Shown: one piece after another, positions 16,901 to 25,688 of the stretch | How the letters are laid out: each line of letters begins with the position of its first letter | Position numbering within the stretch: position 1 is the first letter of the stretch | DNA from: Streptomyces sp. NBC_01235 | Lineage (GTDB): Bacteria > Actinomycetota > Actinomycetes > Streptomycetales > Streptomycetaceae | DNA: 64,000 nucleotides | Reading direction: 5' to 3' | Assembly: GCF_035989285.1 (NCBI RefSeq) | Contig: NZ_CP108513.1 | Coordinates: forward strand, 1,922,001 to 1,986,000 | Program-made: the position numbers and the translations under genes | Notes under the pieces: model-generated | Told to the model about the DNA's origin: nothing | Databases searched by the model: none | What the model saw: only the letters and a program-made list of their open reading frames with translations

Positions 16901-18160
16901 GTGCTAAAGGTGGAGGACTGGGCCGAGATACGTCGTCTGCATCGAGCGGAGGGCGTGCCCATCAAGGAGATCGCGCGGCGTTTGGGGGTGGCCCGGAATA
17001 CGGTTCGTGCCGCGTTGTCCTCGGACCGGCCGCCCAAGTACGAGCGTGCGCCGAGGGGTTCGGTAGCGGATACTTTCGAGCCGCAGATCCGGGCCTTGCT
17101 GAAGGAATGGCCGCGAATGCCGGCGCCGGTCATCGCGGAACGGATCGCCTGGCCGTACTCGATGTCACCACTCAAGAAGCGGCTGGCTCTGCTGCGGCCG
17201 GAATATGTGGGGATCGACCCGGTGGACCGTGTCCAGTACGAACCCGGCGAGATCACTCAGTGCGATCTGTGGTTTCCCGAGACGAGAATTTCGGTCGCTG
17301 CCGGACAGGAGCGGATTCTGCCGGTGCTGGTCATGACGCTGGGCTTCTCCCGGTACTTGTCCGCGGCGATGATTCCGTCCCGCCAGGGCGGCGACATTCT
17401 GTCGGGCATGTGGTCGCTCATCAGCGCGATCGGCCGGGTCACCAAAACCCTGGTCTGGGACCGGGAATCGGCGATCGGCGGAACTGGTCGGGTGACGACG
17501 CCCGCGGCGGCTTTCGCTGGGACGCTGGCCACCCGGATCAGACTTGCGCCACCCCGCGATCCTGAATACAAGGGAATGGTCGAGCGGAATAATCAGTTCC
17601 TGGAGACCTCGTTCCTGCCGGGCCGTCACTTCGCCTCGCCACAGGATTTCAATCACCAGCTGGACGACTGGCTGCTGCGGGCCAACTCGCGCACGGTCCG
17701 CTCGATTCAGGGCCGACCGGCCGATCTCTTGGAGACTGATTACCTGTCGATGCTTCCGCTGCCGCCCGTCGTCCCGCCGATAGGGCTGAACCGTCGGATT
17801 CGTCTGGCCCGCGACTACTACGTCCGCGTCGACACCGTCGACTATTCCGTGGACCCGCAGGTGATCGGCCGGTTCGTGGACGTGACCGCGTCGCCGGAGA
17901 CGGTGACGGTGTTCTGCGAGGGGCAGGTCGTCGCACGTCACCAGCGGTCCTGGGCCAAGCAGGCCGTGGTCACCGACCCCGCCCACGCGACCACCGCCCA
18001 GCGGATGCGCCAGGCCCTCGCCCTGGACCGCCGGCAGCGCGAGGCCGCCACACGCCACCACCCCGACGGTCATGCCGTCACGCTGCGGGCCCTGCCCGAC
18101 TACGACGCCCTATTCGGTGTCGATTTCAACCCCATACCCACGAAAGCGGGCAATGAATGA
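16901..18160 (+). CDS. istA: IS21-family transposase IstA
   Basis: The 419-residue protein starts at GTG 16901 behind GGAGG. It has an N-terminal helix-turn-helix (VPIKEIARRLGVARNTVRAAL, about 19-39) and an rve integrase core with QCDLWF (first Asp), VWDRESA (second Asp) and PEYKGMVERNNQFLE (Glu). A C-terminal beta-rich domain (YYVRVDTVDYSVDP) follows. Its stop overlaps the istB ATG (ATGA). Confidence 0.93.
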   Translation: MLKVEDWAEIRRLHRAEGVPIKEIARRLGVARNTVRAALSSDRPPKYERAPRGSVADTFEPQIRALLKEWPRMPAPVIAERIAWPYSMSPLKKRLALLRPEYVGIDPVDRVQYEPGEITQCDLWFPETRISVAAGQERILPVLVMTLGFSRYLSAAMIPSRQGGDILSGMWSLISAIGRVTKTLVWDRESAIGGTGRVTTPAAAFAGTLATRIRLAPPRDPEYKGMVERNNQFLETSFLPGRHFASPQDFNHQLDDWLLRANSRTVRSIQGRPADLLETDYLSMLPLPPVVPPIGLNRRIRLARDYYVRVDTVDYSVDPQVIGRFVDVTASPETVTVFCEGQVVARHQRSWAKQAVVTDPAHATTAQRMRQALALDRRQREAATRHHPDGHAVTLRALPDYDALFGVDFNPIPTKAGNE

Positions 18161-18963
18161 GCACTGCAGTCAAGGACAGTTCGACGCACAAGGACGGGCT
18201 TCCGTCGATGCTCGCCTATCTCACCCGAGTGCTCAAGATGTCGACGATCGGCGCCACTTGGGAAGACCTCGCCGCCCAGGCGAGGGATGAAAACTGGTCC
18301 CACGAGGAATACCTGGCCGCTCTGTTGCAACGGCAGGTCGCCGACCGGGAATCGAAGGGCAGCGTGATGCGGATCCGCACCGCCCACTTCCCGCAGGTCA
18401 AAACCTTGGAGGACTTCAACCTCGACCATCTGCCGTCGCTGCGGCGGGATGTTCTCGCACATCTGGCGACTGGCACGTTCGTCGCGAAGGCAGAGAACGT
18501 AATTCTCCTTGGACCGCCCGGAATTGGGAAAACACACCTGGCCATCGGGCTCGGCGTCAAGGCCGCCCACTCAGGGTACTCGGTCCTGTTCGACACCGCG
18601 AGCAACTGGATCTCCCGGCTCAGTGAGGCCCATCAGGCCGGCCGCCTGGAAGCTGAGCTCAAGAAGATCCGCCGCTACAAGCTGATCATTATCGATGAGG
18701 TCGGCTACATCCCGTTCGATCAGGATGCCGCGAATCTCTTCTTCCAACTCATAGCGTCCCGCTATGAACAAGGCTCGGTGATGGTCACCTCAAATTTGCC
18801 CTTCGGGCGCTGGGGAGAGACTTTCTCCGACGATGTCGTGGCCGCCGCGATGATTGACCGCCTGGTCCATCACGCTGAGGTTCTCACGCTCACCGGCGAT
18901 TCGTATCGCACCCGTCAGCGACGCGAACTCCTCGCCAAGGGCAACCGCGCAAACCAGGACTGA
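18157..18963 (+). CDS. istB: IS21-family helper ATPase IstB
   Basis: The 268-residue DnaC/IstB-type AAA+ ATPase has Walker A GPPGIGKTHLA at about residue 118, Walker B KLIIIDEVGYIPF, and a sensor-type segment MVTSNLPFGRWGE. It activates IstA and mediates target choice. It is coupled to istA by the 4-bp overlap and is intact. Confidence 0.95.
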   Translation: MSTAVKDSSTHKDGLPSMLAYLTRVLKMSTIGATWEDLAAQARDENWSHEEYLAALLQRQVADRESKGSVMRIRTAHFPQVKTLEDFNLDHLPSLRRDVLAHLATGTFVAKAENVILLGPPGIGKTHLAIGLGVKAAHSGYSVLFDTASNWISRLSEAHQAGRLEAELKKIRRYKLIIIDEVGYIPFDQDAANLFFQLIASRYEQGSVMVTSNLPFGRWGETFSDDVVAAAMIDRLVHHAEVLTLTGDSYRTRQRRELLAKGNRANQD

Positions 18964-19005
18964 ACCGACTTTTGGGGGTCAATTTTCAGAGACCCGCGAG
19001 GGGTC

Positions 19006-19013
19006 AGTTTTGA
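19006..19013 (+). repeat. target duplication AGTTTTGA of the ISL3-type element
   Basis: The second copy is at 20753-20760. The sequence belongs to the right terminal repeat of the IS21-type element, which proves the order of insertion. Confidence 0.9.
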
Positions 19014-20752
19014 GGTTCTGGATCACTTTCAGTGCCAGGGCCACGGAGGGTCACCACAAGCGCGATCATGAACGGCCTCACGCCGCGAGGAGGACGCGCT
19101 TGCGGAGCAGGTCGAAGTTGGCGCGGCCGAACATCTGCCGCTTGATCATCTTGATCTTGTTGTTGTGGCCTTCGACGGCCCCGGAGCTGTAGCGGAGGCT
19201 GAGCCCGGCGAGGACGGCGTCGAGGTCCTGGCCGAGGCCGTTGGCGAAGCCGTGCAGGGCGGGCACGTCGTCAGCCTGCACGCCATCCATCCACTGACCG
19301 AGGTCCCGGCCCCGACGGTCGTTCATCAACTCGGCGAAGGCGCGGACGTGTTCGGCGGTTCGGTCGAGGGCGGGGCAGCGGGCGAGAATCTGCTTGAGCT
19401 GCTGGGCCTGGTCGTCGTGGAGGTGGTCGGGGTGGCGGGTGATCCAGCTGGTCACGTCGCGCACGGACGGTGCTTTGCGGGGCGGATCGTCGTGCGGGAA
19501 GGCTTCGCGGAGCCGTTGGACGTACTTCTTCACGACGCTCTCGCCGCCCGGATAGCCGCGCTCGCGGACTTCCTCGAACAGGCGGCGGGCAACGGTGCAG
19601 CCTTCCGCCCATCGCTGATGGAGGTGGGGTTTGTAGGGGTCGAGGATGCTGGTCCGGCCGGGCCACCGTCCGACCAGGAGCTCGTCCGCGGTGGCCGCAT
19701 TGGCGAGACGGCGGACGGTGTTGCGGGCCAGGCCCAGTCGGCGGGCGATCGGCCGCAGGCCGAGCCCCTCATCCAGCAGGGCGTGGACGGCCGCGTGCTG
19801 CTCGCGTACCCGGTCGGACAGACGGCCCGACTGCCGTGGTTCATCCGGGGAAGGCGGCGCAAGCTCCGGGCTCTCCAGGGGCTCGGCGGCGCGGACCGGG
19901 GCAGTGTTCTCCGGCTCGCGCAGTAGGGCGCGGTGCTGGATGACCGTCTTCTCGACGGCCTCCGCCAGGTTTTTCCAGATGTGCCACCGGTCCGCGACGT
20001 GAATCGCGTCCGGGGCGCCGAGTCGTCCGGCCTCGGCGTATGCGGTGGACCGGTCACGGCAGATCACCTCGACGCCGGGATGGGCGGCGAGCCAGGCGGC
20101 CACCGTCGCGGTGGCCCGGTCGGGCAGCAGATCGATGGGACGGCGCGTGTCGATGTCCACCAGGATCGTGCCGTAGTTGTGTCCCTTGCGCAGAGCGAAC
20201 TCGTCCACCCCGAGCACCCGTGGCGTGTGCACTTCGGGCTCCGGCAGACGGCGTATCAGCCGCAGGAGCGTCGACCGGCTCGCCCGGACCGCGAGCGTGT
20301 TGGCCAAGCGGGCGCCGGCCCGGCCCGCCAGCATCACCCCTACCTGTTGCAGCACCGTCTGCAGCCCGGAGCTTCGCCTCCCATGCCGGAACGTGAGTCC
20401 GTCGACCTGCTCGACGAACGTGGCCTGCCGGCAGGCGCGGTCACGGCAGCGGAACCGCCGGACCTGTAACTCGATCAACACGGGACGCCCGGCGACCGCA
20501 GTATCGGCAAGGCGGCGCACGTATCGGCTGTGCACACGGCCCGACACCGTCCCGCAGGCGGGACACGCCGCCCGCTCCGCCGATGCGCGGGCCCGCACGA
20601 CCACCAACTCGCCGTCGACCACTGCGTTTTCGATCACTACGCCTTCGACCTGGTGGAACCACAGGTCCTGGAGAAACACATCACCCACGGCCGTTCATGA
20701 TCGCGCTTGTGGTGACCCTCCGTGGCCCTGGCACTGAAAGTGATCCAGAACC
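19014..20752 (-). mobile_element. ISL3-family insertion sequence, 1739 bp, with 64-bp perfect inverted repeats
   Basis: Positions 19014-19077 and 20689-20752 are perfect inverted repeats of 64 bp, starting GGTTCTGGATCACTTTC. The 8-bp duplication AGTTTTGA matches the ISL3 norm. The transposase gene fills the space between the repeats exactly: its stop directly follows one repeat and its GTG start directly borders the other. Confidence 0.92.
19078..20688 (-). CDS. ISL3-family transposase
   Basis: The 536-residue protein has an N-terminal zinc-binding region (CPACG, then CRDRAC) and the catalytic domain (VLGVDEFALRKGHNYGTILV; ICRDRSTAYAEA; HVADRWHIWKNL). A helix-turn-helix insertion (LRPIARRLGLARNTVRRLA) and the C-terminal SGAVEGHNNKIKMIKRQMFG motif follow. 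It is intact. The gene lies antisense to the transfer ATPase gene and to istAB. Confidence 0.93.
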   Translation of the reverse strand: MGDVFLQDLWFHQVEGVVIENAVVDGELVVVRARASAERAACPACGTVSGRVHSRYVRRLADTAVAGRPVLIELQVRRFRCRDRACRQATFVEQVDGLTFRHGRRSSGLQTVLQQVGVMLAGRAGARLANTLAVRASRSTLLRLIRRLPEPEVHTPRVLGVDEFALRKGHNYGTILVDIDTRRPIDLLPDRATATVAAWLAAHPGVEVICRDRSTAYAEAGRLGAPDAIHVADRWHIWKNLAEAVEKTVIQHRALLREPENTAPVRAAEPLESPELAPPSPDEPRQSGRLSDRVREQHAAVHALLDEGLGLRPIARRLGLARNTVRRLANAATADELLVGRWPGRTSILDPYKPHLHQRWAEGCTVARRLFEEVRERGYPGGESVVKKYVQRLREAFPHDDPPRKAPSVRDVTSWITRHPDHLHDDQAQQLKQILARCPALDRTAEHVRAFAELMNDRRGRDLGQWMDGVQADDVPALHGFANGLGQDLDAVLAGLSLRYSSGAVEGHNNKIKMIKRQMFGRANFDLLRKRVLLAA

Positions 20753-20778
20753 AGTTTTGAGGGAGCGTTGACATCTCG

Positions 20779-22291
20779 GGCGTCGCGCGCGGCTACTCCA
20801 TGGCTGTTCTCCTCGCAGCTGGGGGTGAGCGAACTGGTCGGACTACTCGCCCTCCCGCTCGGCTCGCCGCATATTGCCGGGCTTCCACGTTCCCGGACGC
20901 GGCAACTGGCCGCGACGGGTGCCATTTCTCGGACCGGCCGGGTAATCGCCCGGTCCAACTTCCCAGGCAACGAACGGCCGCTCGCCCTGGGCGTGGTCGA
21001 GTCGGCTCAGCACCTCCAGATTGTGGGACCGACAGGGAGCGGTAAGACTGTCCTACTTTCTAACCTCATCGAGCAGGACATGAAAGCCGGGCGCGGGGTG
21101 GTGCTCATCGAGAGCAAGGGCGATTTATTCACGGCCGCTCTCGAACGTGTGCCCGAGCGTCGGTTGCAAGATGTTTGCCTTCTGGATGTTGGAGATACGG
21201 AGCATCCGGTCGGCTTCAACATCTTGCAGGGCTCCCCCTACGTGGCAGCCGCCGACATCCAGCAGCTTTTCGATCACTTGTACCCGCAGGATGCACGAGG
21301 AGTGCGTGTTAGAGCCGGTTTCTACCACCTCGTCCTCACCTTGATGATGTCGACCGGGGCGACCGGCCCGTTGACCTTCGCCGACATCCAGCCGCTGGCC
21401 GCACCGAGGGCGGATCAGGAGGAGTTCTCCCGGCAGCTGATCCAAGGCGTTTCACACATCGGGGAGCTGGCCGGGTGGTGGTCGGACATTACGAACCTGT
21501 CGCGCACGCAGAGGAACGCGTACTTCAAGCCGCTGCTCGACCGCGTCTGGCAGCTCAGTTCTCGGCGGTCGTTGCTGAACATCATCGGGCAGAGTGCGAG
21601 CACGCTGGATGTCACGACCATCTTGCGGGAGCGGCGGGTCCTCCTCGTCAACCTCAGTCGGGCGACGGAGGGGACGGACACGGCTGGGCTGCTCGGGTCG
21701 CTGCTCCTGAATGCGGTGTGGAGCGCCGTACAGAAGGATGGCGTTGCCGATCCGTCCAACCCGACCATGTTGTATCTGGACGAGTTCCAGGACTTCATGA
21801 ACCTGCCAATCTCGCCCGCCGACTGGTTCGCTCAAGCGAGGAGCAGGGGGTTGGCTGTGACCGTGGCACATCAGTACCTCGGCCAACTCTCCACGGAGTT
21901 GCAGGCCTCGACACAGACCAACTGCCGTTCGAAAGTCGTCTTCCAAACAGCAGCAGACGAAGCCCGTGACTTCGCACGCCAGTTTGGCCGCAGCGTGAGC
22001 GCGGATGACTTCCTCAACCTGAGCCGCTACGAGATTCTGACGCGGCTGGCCACCGAGGATGGGGTGAGTTCGCCGGTATCTGGCGTGACACTACCGCCTG
22101 GTGATCCGACCGGGTTCGCAGATGAGGTGCGGCGGCTCTCACGGGAGCGGTATGGGCGACCGGCCGCCGAGGTTGAAGCGGAGATTCGTCGGCGCCGGAA
22201 CGGACGGGTTGAACCGGCTGACTCCGGTCAGCCGGCACCCCCGCCGAGGCGACGACGGTTTGGTGGGCCGAGGGAACCAAGTAGCTCGTGA
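20779..22291 (+). pseudogene. VirD4/TraD-like transfer ATPase, C-terminal fragment with P-loop
   Basis: The fragment encodes about 504 residues with Walker A IVGPTGSGKTVLL, then LIESKGDLFTAAL, Walker B PTMLYLDEFQDFMNLP, and the TraM-recognition-type segment ARSRGLAVTVAHQYLGQL. These proteins couple DNA substrates to a conjugation pore. The three pieces (14453-14534, 16212-16830, 20779-22291) sum to 2214 bp, exactly 738 codons with stop, and the joined frame has no internal stop. A TTG at 20768 could permit translation of the fragment, but it lies in the IS21 end. The full gene is inactive unless the insertions excise. Confidence 0.85.
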
Positions 22292-22352
22292 CGTACCAGA
22301 GTTGTATGCTGATCTGTTCTGTTGTGAACAACTCACGGACGAGGACGGATCG

Positions 22353-23003
22353 TTGACGAGTATCGAGAAGATGGCGGAGCAGTTGGACGGGCTGGTCGAG
22401 GAGTACGCCGCCCTCGTACAGAAGAGCAAGTACGACGACGCCTCCGATTTCCCCGCCGAAATTCGGGTTCTCATGAATCGTCTGGAGTCCGCGATCGAGC
22501 GCATCACGGTACCGGGCAGTGTTCATAGGCGGCAACTTGAGGTTCACGGAGACCTCGGCAACAGCTTCAAAATCGCGGAGTTCGTCGGTATAGCGGCTGC
22601 TCTGCGGGATGACCTCAAGGCAGGTTGGACTGAATCTGTCGTCGAGCTGGTGCATGCTGACACGCATGGCGACTACTTGGAGATGGCCGAGGAGTTGCTG
22701 AGGAAGAGGTATAAGGACCCCGCAGCCGTCATCACGGGAACAACTCTCGAAGTCCATGTGCGCGCACTTTGCGTGAAGCACTCGGTTGACATCGAAGTAT
22801 CGGGGGTGCCTAAGAAGGCCGACACCATGAACGCCGACCTCAAGAAGGCTGGTGTCTATAGCGGGTTGCAGCAGAAGCAGGTCACTGCCTGGATGGACCT
22901 CCGGAACAAGGCAGCCCACGGGAACTACACCGACTACGACACCTCTCAGGTCCGACTCTTCATCGATGGGGTGCGGGACTTCATGTTGAAGTACCCGGCG
23001 TAG
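22353..23003 (+). CDS. HEPN-like RX4H protein A (tandem pair)
   Basis: I chose the TTG at 22353 (216 residues) because the paralogue that follows has the same TTG-start layout behind GGAGG; ATG 22371 is the alternative. The N-terminus is a helical, variable region. The C-terminal half is conserved between the two copies: VELVHADTHGDYLEMAEELL, EVHVRALCVKH, KKADTMNADLKKAGVY and MDLRNKAAHGNY. R184 and H189 form an RX4H motif typical of HEPN domains. The gene is 62 bp after the transfer ATPase stop. Possible toxin or RNase function is inferred. Confidence 0.7.
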   Translation: MTSIEKMAEQLDGLVEEYAALVQKSKYDDASDFPAEIRVLMNRLESAIERITVPGSVHRRQLEVHGDLGNSFKIAEFVGIAAALRDDLKAGWTESVVELVHADTHGDYLEMAEELLRKRYKDPAAVITGTTLEVHVRALCVKHSVDIEVSGVPKKADTMNADLKKAGVYSGLQQKQVTAWMDLRNKAAHGNYTDYDTSQVRLFIDGVRDFMLKYPA

Positions 23004-23038
23004 TGAATCAATCGGCATCTGCCTACGGAGGAGTGACG

Positions 23039-23680
23039 TTGGCAATCAAGGACATGGTGAAGCAGCTCAACGTGTTGTTCGACAAGACCTTGAAATTCCT
23101 CGAAGCCGAGGGAACCATACCCGAAGAAAGTGTGGATGCAGGAGTGTTGGCCAACCGCATAGAGGCTGCGGTCACACGTCTGTCCACGAGAGAGTCCGTT
23201 TATCGCGAACAGCTGAAAAGAGGCCGTGACAAGCTTGACGGGCCCAGATTGCTTCACAACACTAAAGTCTTGATTACTTTGAGAGAAGACCTCCTCGCCG
23301 GGTGGACGGAAACGGTGGTCGAGCTTGTCCACGCCGACACCTACAGCGACTATCTGGAGATGGCGGACGCGTTGCTTGCCAAGGGATACAAGGACGCGGC
23401 AGCGGTCATCATAGGGACTTCCCTCGAAGTCCACGTGCGCGCTCTCTGTGTGAAGAACGGCGTGACCACCGCAGTGGCAGGCAAGCCGAAGAAGGCTGAC
23501 ACCATGAACGCCGACCTCAAGAAGGCCGGCGTGTACGACGGGTTGCAGCAGAAGAAGGTCATGGCCTGGATGGACCTCCGTAGCAAGGCAGCCCACGGGA
23601 ACTACGGCGACTACGACAAGGAGGAGGTACGCCAGTTCATCGACGGTGTGCAGGCCTTCCTGATGAAGTACCCGGCGTAG
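23039..23680 (+). CDS. HEPN-like RX4H protein B (tandem pair)
   Basis: The 213-residue paralogue of the preceding protein starts at TTG 23039 with GGAGGAG 5-7 nt upstream; a GTG at 23003 overlapping the previous stop is possible but lacks a ribosome site. The C-terminal half is about 75-80% identical to copy A by eye, and the motif is RSKAAH (R181, H186). The N-terminal halves differ strongly. A conserved effector domain with diverged N-termini suggests different partners or triggers. A hairpin follows at 23696-23726. Confidence 0.7.
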   Translation: MAIKDMVKQLNVLFDKTLKFLEAEGTIPEESVDAGVLANRIEAAVTRLSTRESVYREQLKRGRDKLDGPRLLHNTKVLITLREDLLAGWTETVVELVHADTYSDYLEMADALLAKGYKDAAAVIIGTSLEVHVRALCVKNGVTTAVAGKPKKADTMNADLKKAGVYDGLQQKKVMAWMDLRSKAAHGNYGDYDKEEVRQFIDGVQAFLMKYPA

Positions 23681-23695
23681 GCGAACCTCGTAGGC

Positions 23696-23726
23696 CAGGG
23701 GTAGGCCGACCGTAGGTCTACCCCTG
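23696..23726 (+). terminator. hairpin after the HEPN-like pair
   Basis: CAGGGGTAG and CTACCCCTG form a perfect 9-bp stem with a 13-nt loop. No T-run follows, so it may be a weak terminator or an RNA-stability element. Confidence 0.5.
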
Positions 23727-23784
23727 TACCGAAAGCCGCTCTGACCTGGCAGATCACTGGAGCCTATCCGGACGGAGGACGTAG

Positions 23785-24465
23785 GTGGAACTCACGCAGC
23801 GCGACTACGACGTACTCACGCTCACCCACACCTTCTCTCAGGTCGCTTCAACCCACCTGACAGAGCTGCTGTTCGCGGATCGGTCGCACTCGGTGCCGGA
23901 CAAGGTCTTGGGGCGGTTGGTGCGGCTCGGCTACCTGTCCCGAGTCGGTCGCCGTGCCGGTGGCGACAAGGGCGGAGCCGGGGCCTACGTCTACCAGCTC
24001 GGCCGTGCCGGGCGTCTCCTCCTGGACGTCGACGGCCGCTTGATGCCGAACGTCAACAACCACGCCCTCATGATCGCGGACACCTACCTCGAACTTCGGC
24101 GGGCGGAGGAGGCGGGCGTACTGGCGCTCAAGGAGTGGGCTGTTGAACTCCCTGTTCCTCCTGCTGTCCGGGCGGACCTGTTCGCAGTGGTCGACTTCCC
24201 TCAGCAGGGGCGCAGCAGTAGCTACTACCTTGAAATTGATCTGGGGACGGAACAGCCCGCCCGCATCCGCGAGAAGGTGGCGGGGTATTGGCGGGCAGTC
24301 GAGGCGAGTACGGATGAGTTCTTTCCGTATGTCGTCTTCGTCGTGCGGCAGCAGGCGCGCAAGAACGAGCTGGCGCGCATCTTCCGGCGACTGCCCGAGG
24401 AACAACAGGACATGATGAGGGTGTTCTTGTCCCCTGAGCTGATCCCTGAATTGATGCGCCTATGA
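23785..24465 (+). CDS. replication-relaxation family protein (first copy)
   Basis: The 226-residue protein starts at GTG 23785 behind GGAGG. The N-terminus is a winged-helix type region (LTQRDYDVLTLTHTFSQVASTHLTELLF). The C-terminal domain has a nuclease-like strand pattern (VRADLFAVVDF...YYLEIDLGTEQPARIREKVAGYWRA), in which D, E-x-D and K could form a PD-(D/E)XK site. The family accompanies transfer ATPases in actinobacterial elements. Its paralogue at 30916-31737 sits in the same order relative to the second transfer ATPase. Confidence 0.75.
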   Translation: MELTQRDYDVLTLTHTFSQVASTHLTELLFADRSHSVPDKVLGRLVRLGYLSRVGRRAGGDKGGAGAYVYQLGRAGRLLLDVDGRLMPNVNNHALMIADTYLELRRAEEAGVLALKEWAVELPVPPAVRADLFAVVDFPQQGRSSSYYLEIDLGTEQPARIREKVAGYWRAVEASTDEFFPYVVFVVRQQARKNELARIFRRLPEEQQDMMRVFLSPELIPELMRL

Positions 24466-24563
24466 CGTGTTGTCGATAGTACGGCACTAACAGGGGTGGA
24501 GAGTATTGATCAACAGAGGCGGAAGGACGATAATGGAGACAGAGATAAACAAGGATTTACATC

Positions 24564-24752
24564 ATGGCGCGACGAGCAACAAAACCATTACTGCCTGAGC
24601 TGATTTGGGGTCCCGCGCAGCGGACTCGCAAACCGATGAACTCAGTGACAGTACGGCGCGTACATGCACAGTCGTCCGAGCATCGTCGGTTAATGGAAGA
24701 CTTTCTCGTCGCAGCAGTAATCAGTGTTGGCTTAGTAGCCATCTTGGTATAA
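24564..24752 (+). CDS. small tail-anchored-type membrane protein
   Basis: The 62-residue frame has a basic N-terminus (MARRATKPLLPEL) and a single C-terminal hydrophobic segment ending at the stop (DFLVAAVISVGLVAILV). AAGGA lies about 10 nt upstream of the ATG. The stop is 7 bp before the next gene, so it is probably co-transcribed with it. No family is recognised. Confidence 0.5.
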   Translation: MARRATKPLLPELIWGPAQRTRKPMNSVTVRRVHAQSSEHRRLMEDFLVAAVISVGLVAILV

Positions 24753-24759
24753 TTCGGCC

Positions 24760-25485
24760 ATGCAAGCGCGACAAGCGATCCAGAGCCTAAAGCAGTTGAA
24801 GGACGAGGCCCAGCAAGAGGGGCCACGCCTCAGGGAGACCGAGAAATTTTCCTCGTGGAAAGGGCGAGTACAGTCCGTACTCACTCGCGCCCTCGGAGTG
24901 GATCATCATCTGACGCAGTCGTTCATAAAGAATCGCTACAGTCTTTCGGTCTGGACGGATGGAACTCCAGACAGCGCGTGGGAACGAGCATTTCTTGGCG
25001 GCGTAAAGCGGGCCAACGGCATCATCGATGCTGCTCTGTTTGAGTTGGAACAAGCAGGAACGAGTGACGACGCTGTGGATGAGACTGCTTTCGACCCCGA
25101 CTTGTGGGCGCATGTCCAGGTCCATGTACAACACGAGAACTGGCAGGCGGTCGCGAGTCAGACAGCCATCTTCGTCGAGGATCGAGTTCGTCAGTGGTGT
25201 GGTGACCCGAAGGGTCGGGACGGGCAGACCCTCGTAGGAAAGGGACTGCTTGCCAAGATCCTCGCCAACGACGGACAGTTCCGCCTTGGGAAGGAAGCTG
25301 GGGAGTGGGAGGGCTGGCGAGGCATCGGAATGGGCTTCACGCAAGCGCTCGGGAACGTTGATCGTCACAACATCCAGAAGCGCGCGGATGCCAAGCGCTA
25401 CGCGTTCGGGGTCCTCGGCGTCGGGAGCCTGATTCTGACCCAGCTTCGGCACCAGCACGGCGAGGATCTAGCGCTGGACGAGTAG
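24760..25485 (+). CDS. TIGR02391-like hypothetical protein
   Basis: The 241-residue protein has a helical N-terminal part. The C-terminal layout (FVEDRVRQWCG, LVGKGLLAKILANDG, EWEGWRGIGMGFTQALGNVDRHN) resembles TIGR02391-type domains, which are related to HEPN folds. The usual RNxxxH is here GNVDRH, so the motif is degenerate. No transmembrane segment is present. It lies between the element's transfer genes and other possible defence genes and is followed by a strong terminator. The function is unknown. Confidence 0.55.
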   Translation: MQARQAIQSLKQLKDEAQQEGPRLRETEKFSSWKGRVQSVLTRALGVDHHLTQSFIKNRYSLSVWTDGTPDSAWERAFLGGVKRANGIIDAALFELEQAGTSDDAVDETAFDPDLWAHVQVHVQHENWQAVASQTAIFVEDRVRQWCGDPKGRDGQTLVGKGLLAKILANDGQFRLGKEAGEWEGWRGIGMGFTQALGNVDRHNIQKRADAKRYAFGVLGVGSLILTQLRHQHGEDLALDE

Positions 25486-25502
25486 GGGCTTCCTCGATCC
25501 TG

Positions 25503-25541
25503 AAGCGCTCTGCCGCTCAATGGGGCGGCAGAGCGCTTTGG
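25503..25541. terminator. strong hairpin terminator
   Basis: AAGCGCTCTGCCGC pairs with GCGGCAGAGCGCTTT around a short loop. It separates the plus-strand gene from the minus-strand nuclease-like gene that follows. The remaining sequence to 25688 shows no gene. Confidence 0.85.
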
Positions 25542-25688
25542 TCTGCCGGGTCAGGAGCCTGCGCCGGCCTGCCGTTGGATCGCCCCGTTCTCAGTCGAGA
25601 CCGCGGACGCCGAAGGTCTCGACGCACCAGGGCCTGCGGCTGGCGCAGCTTTGATCCTGCGGTTCATGCGCGGGAGGGCAGCCGCCTG

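Larger units (their letters stand above)
16831..20773 (+). mobile_element. IS21-family insertion sequence, interrupted by an ISL3-family element
   Basis: The ends begin TGTC and share the layout TGTC...CCTnAAnACTGACCCC, then a second TTGACCCCC block about 30 bp further in on both sides, the multiple terminal repeats typical of IS21. It has a 5-bp duplication, TCTCG, and carries istA and istB. Without the nested ISL3 insertion it is 2196 bp. Confidence 0.88.

Noticed and set aside
20768..22291. Transfer ATPase as an independent gene starting at TTG 20768
   Set aside because: The TTG belongs to the IS21 right end; the joined three-part frame and the paralogue show that this is the C-terminal part of a broken gene.
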